Shown here in pieces: positions 54,818-64,000 of a stretch of 64,000 nucleotides of DNA. The stretch's first letter is position 1, and every line of letters begins with the position of its first letter. Under the pieces are notes generated by a model that worked only from the letters and a program-made list of their open reading frames with translations, was not told the origin of the DNA and did no database searches. This DNA is from Chondrosia reniformis (Eukaryota > Porifera > Demospongiae > Chondrillida > Chondrillidae): positions 3,224,001 through 3,288,000 of the forward strand of contig OX359190.1 in assembly GCA_947172415.1 (NCBI GenBank). The letters run 5' to 3'. Both the position numbers and the translations under genes were made by a program.

Positions 54818-56145
54818 ATGGACGACTCGTCAGAAAGTTTGTGGAATTCAAGAAAAGTTAGTTCGCTTTAACTGTTAAACCTAAAACCACGTATCTTTTG
54901 AATTGTATTTGGTATTGCTTTTAGGTTATTTTTAGACGATCCACTTGGGACCATGTTCCCCGCCTTCCCGTAGCTGGAGCTTGTTGTTCTTTAGTGAATA
55001 TTAATGAAGATTTATACGTCGGAGGAGGATACATTTGTTATATACCCGGCTTTATAAGGAAACATACAAATCGTCCATCGTCAAACATATACAGACTAGC
55101 ATTAGGGTCTTCAAAATGGGAGACTATCCCTTCTTGTCCTTCAAATATGGTCCATTTCACTTTGGTGACTTTTAGAAAAAAGTTACACTTGATTGGTGGC
55201 GAATTTGTTACAAAACAAGACATTCCACCTAAGTATGACAAAGGACTCTATTCAAACCTTGTGATGACCTATGACACTGTAACTGGTAAGTGGGCCAGTG
55301 ATCTCCCACCTCTCAATCACCCTAGGAGGCTGCCTTCAGCTACTGCAACAGAGACCCACCTTATTGTAGCTGGTGGAGTTGATGAAAAGGGAAATGCTGT
55401 GAACTCAATTGAAGTTTTGGATCTCACAGTTGAAAATTCACTATGGCAAGTCAGTGGAAGTCTACCAGAAATATTACGATATCCACAGATTGTTGCAATC
55501 AATGAAAGCGTTTACATTGGAGCTGATCGTGCAGATGGGATTGAATTTGAGAGTCCAAAATCTGTCCCTGATTGGAAAGTTAATTCCAAGATGAACCATG
55601 TATTTGAGGTACCTGTGAGTGTTATTACTAGTAAATTCTCTGATGTTATACCATATCAGAAAAGGAAGTTTCTACCACCTGTCCCATCTTCTGGCTGTGC
55701 CCTCATAAATGCATATGGTAAACTCCTTGCAGTTTGTGGTAGGCATAGTTCAGGTGTTTTTCGTGAGAGTCAATTCTATCTTTTCAATAAGAAATTGAGT
55801 CAGTGGGATACCATTATTGTACCTTATATCAGGAGGCTTACTCCAGCGGCAGTGTTTACAAAAGATACACTCTTTGTGGTTGGTGGTTATAGGCCATTAT
55901 GGAGGCATTTTCTATTTCTTCTCTTTTATCTAACTATTTTAGCATTTGGTCTAACACTAGATTTCATTAAGACCTGCAAAAAACAGGTATTGTACTGCCC
56001 CTGCTTTAAAGAATGGTTGTTTTCTACTGCTTCTCCTTCTTTTGTTTTTTCTGTGCTAATTATATTTTGGATGTTTAGGCTTGTAATGAAATATATTCCT
56101 CATGTAAGGGTTTCAGAATCTTGTTCAGCTTTGACTTTAAATTAA
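54818..56145 (+). CDS. Kelch protein with C-terminal hydrophobic segments (two exons, about 419 aa)
   Basis: Exon 1 54818-54856 (MDDSSESLWNSRK) and exon 2 54925-56145 join in phase 0 over a 68-bp gt-ag intron. The body consists of Kelch repeats (LYVGGGYICYI, LHLIGGEF, LIVAGGVDE, VYIGADRADG, LLAVCGRHSSG, LFVVGGYRP). After the last blade come two hydrophobic stretches, HFLFLLFYLTILAFGLTLDF and SFVFSVLIIFWMFRL, that could be membrane helices. Relative to the gene at 50620, it lacks the death-fold and coiled-coil exons. Codons 85-171 or so are in a block almost identical to that gene. Function unknown; a membrane-tethered Kelch propeller is inferred. The alternative is a missed intron at the 3' end. 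Confidence 0.75.
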
Positions 56146-56175
56146 AGTAAACTGTTTTTTACATGCATAAACTTA

Positions 56176-56207
56176 AACAATATCATATTACCCAATATGA
56201 TATTGTT
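56176..56207. other. Perfect hairpin just after the Kelch stop
   Basis: aacaatatcatatt and aatatgatattgtt are exact inverted repeats around accc, 30 bp after the stop codon. It could form in the 3' UTR, or be a trace of a small element (ttagcctca follows, as in the 34761 and 37766 elements). Confidence 0.6.
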
Positions 56208-56329
56208 AGCCTCAATTTTTTATATTAATATTATTAATTTTACTATACGTACAATTGATGTGTAATGTAATGTAATACACTGGAAGGAGCAACCACAAAG
56301 CATTAGATTTCTAGATCTGACATTTTCAC

Positions 56330-57898
56330 TTAACGAAACATGGAGGGCTGGAGGCCCTCCACTCTGTCTATTCTGCCGTTCAAATGTACCATTGCATGCC
56401 ACAAACCTGTTGAGTTTCCCTGTTCAGGAATATAGATAGAGAGTGTGAAAGACAAGAGGGGAGTGGTCAAGATAGATAGAGGGTGTGAAGGACAAGAGGG
56501 GAGTGGTGAAGTAAGAGGAGGGAGTGGTCAAGTAAGAGGAGGGTGTGACCAAGGCAGAAGAGTTTATTGTTGATAAACTAATATATGACTCCAAAATCTT
56601 CTAGTTCTGCCATTGCTTGTAGTGAAAGGGAATGATAGAAATTTATACTATCTGAGCATATTCCTTAATCCTAACCTCACGAATGTAGTAGTAGTAATGA
56701 ATTGAAAGGTAAGAGTTATTGAGTGATAGTGCAGCCACTGGAATTCACAAGCAATTGAAATCCAGGACGTTTTGATCTGTAGATCTTCCTCAACTAGTAT
56801 AAAACTGAGTAATAGTAGTAATGTATTTAGAAGAATCTGTCATGCTTGAGTTCTGATTTTACCCAAAATAAAATGGAGTGTGAATGCGATACTCACCCAT
56901 ACAATTTAAAACTCAAGAAGATTTCATAGTGAACCCCGAGGGTCTCACAAAAGTGATGAGTTTCATATTTTAGTGTAACACTTCTAGTACCTCAGCTCCC
57001 TTGATGATCAGAAGAGCAGATGGACACACATTACCTCTATAATTCAGGTTTGAGAAAATTACTGTCCATTGAAATATCACAAAATAGACAGTATATTTGA
57101 CAAATGTCTGATACTCCATCAGTTCTATGTAGGTGAAGGTTGCCATTGCATCAAAGAAGTCAACCGCAACCAACTTATAAAGTTCCTCATTGTCATAGCA
57201 TGCAATCCTTCAACTTGTGCTTTCTCTCCCAGTCTCCACCCTCCTAAGGTTACAGTGTTAGAGTCACATGACAAACACATGACATAATAATAATACAGTA
57301 CATACGTATGCCTACCTTTTGTGCTTTAGGATGTTGTGAGTGATAATGTTGTGATCCATGAAATCAGGTGGAACAGAAGGTCGAGACGTTGACCCAAAGA
57401 AACGGTCTTCTCAAATGCTTTGCGCAATGAAGAGACAGTTCAATACATGATGCACAATAGTGTGTAATGTACAACTGACCTACCTTATCGCATGTCATGG
57501 AGAGGTATTCCCTCTTGTTTAAAAACGGCGCGTCTCTCTGTTACACGTCTCAGAGATTCTCTTCTGAGTCCTCGAATTCCGAGAACTTTACCGCATTGCA
57601 TGTTCGTAACTCCTTCAGCATTCCAGACCCTCCTCAATACGTAGCTGCAGGTCGTGACACATTTGGATGTAAAAAGCTAGGTGTCATATCTGTGCTATCA
57701 GAAAGGAGACAATGTCCGATAATTAGTTCAAATGGTACTAAAACAAGCTGTCCTTTTCCAAAACAATTTACTAAATTACTTTTTCCTTAGTAATTTAACT
57801 TTCATATCCTCTTCATCTGCTTCATGTAGCGTTAACAAAAACAGTTTATTTGTGAGGTCGATGTTAGGAACGTTCCTCTCTTTCTCCTCATCCGCCAT
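56330..57898 (-). pseudogene. PSMD6: PSMD6/Rpn7, long degenerate copy
   Basis: The minus strand, from an ATG at 57898, reads MADEEKERNVPNIDLTNKLF, then pieces with FYIQMCHDLQLRIEE and FSEFEDSEENL (about 57680-57540), KAFEKTVSLGQRLDLLFH and FMDHNIITHN (about 57425-57320). GGDWERKHKLK (about 57240) and VDFFDAMATFTYIELMEYQT with IKGAEVLEVL (57173-56985) follow. A worn version of the LSRFVA exon lies near 56400-56340. The order follows Rpn7 from N-terminus to PCI domain. Frame changes occur between and within pieces, and the final exon is missing, so this is a pseudogene. It is the only copy here with 5' exons. Confidence 0.78.
56430..56545. repeat. Breakpoint minisatellite, worn copy
   Basis: gtgtgaaggacaagagggga / gtggtgaagtaagaggaggg units as in the other PSMD6-adjacent minisatellites. 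It lies immediately beyond the PSMD6 exon remnant, so the minisatellite association is older than the array copies. Confidence 0.75.
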
Positions 57899-58910
57899 CT
57901 TATTAGTTGCTGCAGGAATCGGTCAAACTGGGAATTCCCTTTCTCTGTATGCATAACAACCATTGAAAAATTAAGGGTTCATAGATATGCATGTACAAAA
58001 TAAGTGCTGCAACTAAAGTATGTAGTCATGTACGTATATATGTATCTCCAATAAGATGGAAGGTGCAAACAACACTAAAGTACAAGCTCTAGAATTGCTC
58101 GTGAAATCTTCAAAGCTTTGAGTTATAAGAGACTTAAGAAGCTTGAAGAATTTCTTCACCTGAACAATTGCTTTATACCTACTTAGCTAATCTAACTAAG
58201 CTAACATTGCCACAAATCTGGAGAGGTCTCTAACCAGGGATATAAATAGAGGGGGAGTGGTCAAGTAAGGAGGGCGTGGTCAAGGACAAGAGGGGAGTGG
58301 TCAAGTATAACAGGCAAATTGGCCATTGTCATACCAGATGCATATCGACTGGTTGTCAGAATTATATATAATGGATAAATTCAAATAAAAGTGATGTGGA
58401 TAGTCAAGCACCTAAATTTCAGTATGCCACTTCTGTATGGTTGCCATTTTGATCTGCAAACAATGAATATATTATCTCTGTATATACATATTCTTCCGTG
58501 TCAATTTACATTTGATGACCGTGCGATCTTGCACTGTCTATAATAAAACTGCATGTGTTAACCGTACAAAACTGATGCAAAACAAGAATAAAAGCTAGTA
58601 ACACAATCTGATATAAACCGTTAAAATATTTTTTATCAGATTTTTAAATGTTCAGATTCTATTCTCTGCGCATCATTTGCTCTGGGTCCAAAATGTCTTT
58701 AAAGATTTAGTCATCTTGTATGTTTCTTTTAAGAGTATAAGACAGCTCAGAAATTTGTAGTTTAATCTTACTGAATAAATAGTAAGTACATAAAATGATA
58801 AAATATGTTAAATAAGAAGTGTGTTTGATAAATTATATTAAAAAAAGGTTTACTTCTAGTCTATACTGTCCCTATCCTACTTTATTCTTCTATTTCTTCT
58901 ACTTCTTCGA
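57899..58910. repeat. Cassette relic: PSMD6 exon start, minisatellite, TRIM upstream DNA
   Basis: 58206-58250 matches the PSMD6 exon edge (cattgccacaaatctggaga). It is followed by the minisatellite to about 58305 and TRIM upstream sequence from 58310 (ccagatgcatatcgactggt ... cacttctgtatgg) with an internal jump to gatctgcaaacaatgaat and ttgatgaccgtgcgatct near 58450-58530. No TRIM coding follows. From 58620 there is AT-rich sequence without recognised content. Confidence 0.65.
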
Positions 58911-61900
58911 CTACTTCTTTATTTTAATTTTTTTATCTTCATCTAAAAGATACAAATACTCGGCAAGACTTCCGGTGGCTGTTGCCCCAATATCTGGGTC
59001 TTGGTAAAACACGATCCCATCTCTTCCCCCCCTCAGACAAGAAACGGCAAATTGACCTAAAGTTGGAGAAAGTACAAATTTGCACATGTGTATACATATA
59101 TACGTATTACTCAATGTGCAAATTTGCACTTGTAATTAATCAATTAGTAAACAGCATACAAATTTGCACAAGTGCTTGATGAAGCCATATATTTTCATAA
59201 TAGAATAATTGACTCAAGCCATAAAAGATGATTATACTGCAACATAATTACATAATTCTTACCATTTGTGGCATCCCCTGTCATGTTGATAACAGTGTTG
59301 CCGACAAAAGAAAAGGTGTCCAATATCTTGAACAGCAACTCTTCTTGAGTTGCGTGGTCCAAGACATTGGACACCTCTCCCCTAATGTGCTGTGGACTTA
59401 TCTTTCCATTTTGGGCCCAATGGCCAACAGTGATCAGTCTCAGAGCTTGCGACATCGTCAAGCCTGCTGACAGATTGCTGGCTGTACAATAATGTAAGCA
59501 AAAGTACAACTTTTCATATAGCGAAATATCAAGACAACATGCAGGATCAATAGATGCAACTTCTGTCAATTTGATTAATAGCCAAATTTAGGTAGCTAGA
59601 TCCAACATTGGACAACATTGACTTAAAATGTAAGTCATTTTTAACAATAATGGCCTAAATATATATATATTAAACACTAATTAAAGTTATGAGAGGCTTA
59701 TTATTTTCATTTTCACATTCTTTAATGCTTATGATGTAAGAATATATATTTCTGTCTAGCTGTGTCGAAAAAAATGATGTTCCAAAGCGTTAGTAACTTT
59801 CCCTTTGGGAAGAGTTTCCTTCGACAAAAATTTCAAACGAAAACGGATATATGAATGAATACCACTATAGTGTCCTTTGAATACTTAACATTTGTGTTTC
59901 ATAGCCTATAGCCCTTTATATTAAAGGAGATATAACAAAAAAGCAGTAAGATAATTTCTGGAAACGTCATCGCCATTTTACATTAAAAATAAAAATGGCT
60001 ACCGTAACAGTATAAGATACAGTGCTGGAATTGAAATAGTTTAAAGTGTTTTTCATAGTGATTAAGTTAGTTTTGAGTATTGTCATCTCTTGTATAGGAT
60101 GGTCATTGTTAATTGCCTTCATCAGAATCGAACCAATCATTATTCTCAAAGACATGACGTGTGATACGCCAAATCACCCTTTCTTAGGATTGGACACAGC
60201 CAGTAAGTTACAAATAGATGTATAAAGGCTTTTAAAAAGGTTTTATAGATCGTAAAGTTTGGAGGCTGTAAAAGCAAATATACATAATACTAAAAGCAGT
60301 GTTTACATACGCATACTAAGACAAAGATCTATTTATTCTTTTTTTAAATACCTGAAGCTTGTGCACCGTTAGCAAAGCTCTAAACTAAACGATTTGTTTT
60401 ACATAACTTTTGTAGCCAAAATAATGGCTGTTAATGACAACGGGTTAATATATGCAAAAGTGAAAAACGAAATTTATTGTTTATTCAAAGGTACTATGTA
60501 CCTACGTATATAGCTTTGTATATAGTAGGTGCTATAATATATTAGGCCATACAAATTTGATTCGCAGTTTATCGTCCAGCAGTTTCGAATCTATGTTTTA
60601 TGTTCCTTTTGATAAAAATGTCTACATGTTAATGACTCTTACTTAAGTTTCCTGTGGCCTTAGTATTGTAAGCATAGGCGTGTTCCACTGAATCAAAGCA
60701 GCTGAGGCTGGATTCTATCCTACTCTTGTCCTCCATGTCTGATAATATTATAAAGTTGAAGACCTCAATATTCGTCCAGATTCGATTAATCTCCCTGGCA
60801 GTGTAGGCCAGGGAGGTAATCTGCTCTGTCTCCATCTCCTGCATTAGGGAATTTCAAAGTTTATAAATGTACATTGGTAATAGATTATTTTAACTCTAAT
60901 TATACTGTATACCTCCTTGTACTATACTCTTTACACCTACGTAATACGTACGTATACTGCTATATAGACCTTATGGAAATTTATATTTAAATATCAAGAA
61001 ATGATAGAGAGTATTTGTTGTAGGTATGATGAGTTAGTGAGTGTCAACAACGAGGGTTGAAATGTTCTACTAAAGAATTCCTTGTTGTTGATGCTCAATA
61101 ACTTTTTAGCTCTTAAATGTGGAGGTATGGAAATCTGAATCTATACAGTATTTATTCTACAGGGGAGTAAGTAGTCACTCTAATAACCTTGGCAATGACT
61201 GCAAACACAAGATTTGCACCACAGAAGTCAGGTAGATGCCGCTTGATGTGCTCCCCTGTCTGAGATGTACTCTCAGCTTTTAAAAACGAAACTGTACAGC
61301 CATCTTGCGAAAAGGTTGTTTTTGTAGCAGTGTCCATGGATGCTGACTCTGTAGACAACATGGCACTGCGGCAGTAATCTTTAAATACGGAAGGCAGTCC
61401 ACCTGTTAAAAAAGAATTTCAGTTGTATTTTAATAGATTTTGTAAATTTGTATGCATTATTAAGAGTGACATAGGATGATCTCTTCTCTACATGATTACA
61501 AAGTTATGAGGTGGTACCTTTAAAGGAGAGGTTTGTGAATGTCTTCAATCTTTCCAGAACTGCATGGTGTGGAAACCTGTCTCTTGCTGTTTCCCAATTA
61601 TTGCTATCAGTAGTTCTTACGAAGGCACCCTTAACAGCCTCCAAAGCTCTAAAGCTCATTGCCCTCTGCCTCAGCTCTCCAAAAGATATTTTCTTTTGAA
61701 GCAGCATTTGTAGCATGTCCATCTTTGTACGGAAAGAGGTATAATATCATAAATTGGTAAGTTTGGGTCAATTGTGATCTGCATGTGTATATATTCGTCA
61801 TTTTTTGTGTTTATAGCATTACGGTACCTTTCAACAAGTCGGTCAGTTATTTAAAGGTACCGTAAATGAAGTGTTATGAGTATTATTTGGCTCAAACCTG

Positions 61901-62768
61901 GAAATCTTCTTCAAGGTGATGAAGAGGTTGTAAGTGATGCTGCTTTATGCTGTTGGTAAGTTGAGTTTTATTTGTGGGCTGAGATTGCCCCTTCAGCTGT
62001 TCCTTCTCGAAAGCATTCATAACCTGAGTGGTTAACATCCACACCTTTGACGAAAATGAGGCCTGATTTAGAATATTTTCTCTTTGGGTTTTTGACATGT
62101 TCTGCAAGTTGAAGTGAGGAGAGACATTCTACTTAAGAGCAACAACAAGACATGTAAGCTGAAGAGGTCAGTCTAATATGCTAATTTATGACACTATGTA
62201 CATACCGTTGGTAGGATGTACTGCTGACATCTTTTTTTCCACTCTGTGGAGGGAAATGGTGTTGCATCCTTTTCAGGATCTTTATTGGCCATAGTGAAAA
62301 GCCTTGCTCTGCAAGCATCAAGCTGTGTTAAAGTAGCAAACAGGACCAATAACATAGGTTAATTGTCTTGCGTATGTCTGTAACCTTGTTGCAAACTTAC
62401 ATAGTCATGGTGTGTCACCGCGTGTGTGAAGTGGCCATTTATATTATGTCTGGCAGCCAGACGCAAAGATTCATCATCTGTGAGACCACAGTAGATGATG
62501 CTTGAAACATCTTTGAATGCTTCGTATCCTGCATTGACAGTATAGGTGAGTTATGATGCTTGTTCACATAGGGGTGTTCATTTAAAATTAGCATAAACAT
62601 TAACACTGTATATGTCACCTGGATGGTCCTGTAATAACTCTTGCCTTGCTGTCACACTGCGTAATCCCCCGAGCACTTCATAGCGGTACACTTTCTTGTG
62701 TGTCAGGTTGAAATCATTTGTCTCCTTTATATGTATGTCCTTGCATAGTACAGCAATTAGTGGTATGC
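58911..62768 (-). CDS. ParB-like plus possible degenerate DNA-methyltransferase-like protein (nine exons, 5' end not found)
   Basis: Exons on the minus strand: 62768-62619, 62528-62401, 62322-62206, 62101-61898, 61722-61518, 61402-61188, 60838-60643, 59481-59263 and 59056-58911. All junctions are gt-ag and all phases match, giving about 525 residues with no stop. The first two exons read VYRYEVLGGLRSVTARQELL then IYCGLTDDESLRLAARHNIN, the pattern of a ParB/Srx-type fold (YxxxxGxRRxxA... lsd.ea..lA..eN). Exons four and five are helical and charged. The end reads LDTFSFVGNTVINMTGDATN then GQFAVSCLRGGRDGIVFYQD, which resembles motif I of beta-class N6/N4 DNA methyltransferases (DxFxGxGTxxxAxxxxGRxxxGxExD) with key residues changed. 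I saw no DPPY motif, so it may be catalytically inactive. ParB-methylase proteins occur in bacteria and phages; spliced introns show that this is a resident gene. The N-terminal exon(s) are missing from my reading. Confidence 0.6.
60092..60640 (+). other. Possible spliced + strand ORF inside an intron of the ParB-like gene
   Basis: Three segments could join with matching phases: about 60101-60190 (FIRIEPIIILKDMTCDTPNH then PFLGLDTA) to a gtaagt donor, about 60416-60490 (KIMAVNDNGLIYAKVKNEIY) to a gtac donor, and from about 60566 (VYRPAVSN...) to a stop near 60635. No start codon or family is recognised, and chance cannot be excluded. It lies in the long intron between the 60643 and 59481 exons, antisense to it. 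Confidence 0.28.
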
Positions 62769-63600
62769 CTATAGCAGTAGTAATCAGAAACTCTTTGAAT
62801 ATAACAGAACTATTTGTTTGAACATTTTATTATTACTTTTTTTCACATTGGTATTATATATTTCATGTTTAGCAAAAATGATCATTGTGTAGGGGTTATT
62901 TATATATATATGACATTGTATAATCCCAATTGGTGAAATTGATAGAGATGAATTCATAGTGAAACTGTATAAACGAAATTTGTATGTGATTGTACATGAA
63001 AAATCTAAGATACCATTTTCCTACATGCTATATGCCTATTCTGTAAAAAGAGCCTATAGGGGAACTAAACCTAAAGAGAGCTTTAGATGAAGATACAGTA
63101 GTCTTTTCTTCCTTCTTTTCCCTTCTTTCATCTTCTTTTCCACTGGGTCAGACAGCCGTTTCTGGGAATTCCACCCTTCATCAGTGATCCTGGGAGTCTT
63201 TGTCTTTTTCTTTATCTTGATCTTCTGTGAATCCTTGGCTCACTATGCTAAATCTAGGGGCCTTATATACACTATTTTGGCGCCAAAAGTTAAATAAGGT
63301 GTTAACTAAGACACATGATGAAATTTAATTTTATGAAAGGAATGTAGGTCCAATTAACTTTTATGAATTAATTATAAATCTATTAGTAATCTTGCTTGTA
63401 CAGGTATATAAAACAGACTCAGCATAACTATAGACACAAGTAGGACATATTACGTAAGTCTACCCTTAGGTCTTCTAGTAGTAACATTTCTTTGGAGGTT
63501 CATATTCTGGAAGGGGGCTATAAAATTATTCGATTTAAGCAGAAATTCGAGTCAAGCGAGTTCGACTTATATGGACTCAACTGTATATTAAAATCAATTT
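62769..63600. other. Possible 5' part of the ParB-like gene; otherwise no gene
   Basis: On the minus strand about 63235-63090 encodes a very Lys-rich stretch (DSQKIKIKKKTKTPRIT, DPVEKKMKEGKRRKK) that could be a nuclear-localisation-bearing N-terminal exon. Its splice sites are unclear and a stop lies just upstream in frame. 63040-63110 is one arm of the MITE-like element at 42345-42575. No other content is recognised. Confidence 0.3.
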
Positions 63601-63781
63601 TTCACATATTGAGTAGTAAATTAAAAACGAATATTACTCTAAAATACAGATTATACAAGTATATATATCACAGATGCATTCAGTATGTAAATGTATATTA
63701 TATATTTGTCAACTGAACATTAAAACTCTAAAATTATGATTATTACAGAGACAGTTCAAAGTTTCAAGAGTCAAACAACTG

Positions 63782-63850
63782 CTAAATGTTGATAATCCTG
63801 CTCAAATTCTGTAATCCGTTCAGTAACAGGTCTCCCTGCTTGATGGTCGC
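63782..63850 (-). pseudogene. PSMD6: PSMD6/Rpn7 last exon, copy G (cassette continues beyond window)
   Basis: Reads TIKQGDLLLNGLQNLSRIIN then I and stop. The intron that follows (to 64000) matches copies B and D (gacaagaagaaggaaacgtt, aacatgg..ggaggactggag), so another TRIM cassette very likely begins at the window's right edge. Confidence 0.8.
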
Positions 63851-64000
63851 CTAATTAGAGGACAAGAAGAAGGAAACGTTACATGTATATAGTACACTGG
63901 AAGGAGTAACCACAAAAATAAAGACTTTAAGACTATTTGATTTCTTCGATCCGACATTTCCCTCAACAAAACATGGCCATGGAGGACTGGAGGGTCTGCT

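Noticed and set aside
57497-57790. Open + strand frame at 57497
   Set aside because: It is antisense to recognisable PSMD6 exon sequence and has no domain of its own.
59195-59569. 124-residue frame taken as a free-standing protein
   Set aside because: It would start at TTG and overruns both splice sites; the 59263-59481 part is an exon of the ParB-like gene with matching phases.

Overview
The window is animal genomic DNA. It is AT-rich, genes carry short spliceosomal introns (about 50-80 bp in several places), and there is no operon structure or Shine-Dalgarno signal. Expanded TRIM-NHL and Kelch gene families and many small repeats point to an early-branching metazoan, most likely a demosponge resembling Amphimedon. 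The species call is inference, because nothing in the sequence names it.

Roughly 1-49.5 kb is a nested tandem array. The repeating cassette holds a single-exon TRIM-NHL gene on the + strand, flanked by pieces of housekeeping genes on the - strand: the 3' end of PSMD6 (proteasome subunit Rpn7) or two to three exons of HUS1 on its left, and PEX12 (peroxisomal RING protein) on its right. Once (29.5 kb), and once more as a decayed copy (48.3 kb), FBXO7 follows. Six TRIM-NHL copies are visible: A (5.0 kb, in-frame loss of the B-boxes plus frameshifts), B (10.0 kb, 5' truncated), C (19.35 kb, intact, 725 aa), D (25.45 kb, intact, 723 aa), E (39.65 kb, propeller only) and F (44.3 kb, frameshifted, with a pogo-like element just before its stop). 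The copies are nearly identical in most places. They differ at the same two sites of each NHL blade, as expected if one face of the propeller is diversifying. This is my leading candidate for an undescribed recognition system.

Between cassettes lie mobile and structural elements: a hAT-type element whose empty site survives in a second copy of its flank, a perfect 178-bp inverted repeat, three tandem fold-back elements, minisatellites that coincide with duplication breakpoints, and short inverted-repeat elements with hammerhead-like cores. A single-exon BTB-BACK-Kelch gene sits at 32.7-34.4 kb.

From 50.3 to 56.2 kb there are two related Kelch genes. One has a death-fold-like N-terminus and a coiled coil; the other has a short N-terminus and two possible C-terminal membrane segments. 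They share a block of about 258 bp that is almost identical while the rest is diverged, so gene conversion is likely. A PIF1/Helitron-type helicase remnant lies between them. From 56.3 to 57.9 kb is a longer decayed PSMD6 copy. From 58.9 to 62.8 kb, on the - strand, nine exons with matching phases encode a protein with a ParB-like region followed by what may be a degenerate beta-class DNA methyltransferase C-terminus. That architecture is familiar from phages and bacteria but unusual in an animal gene. No rRNA, tRNA or CRISPR array was recognised.
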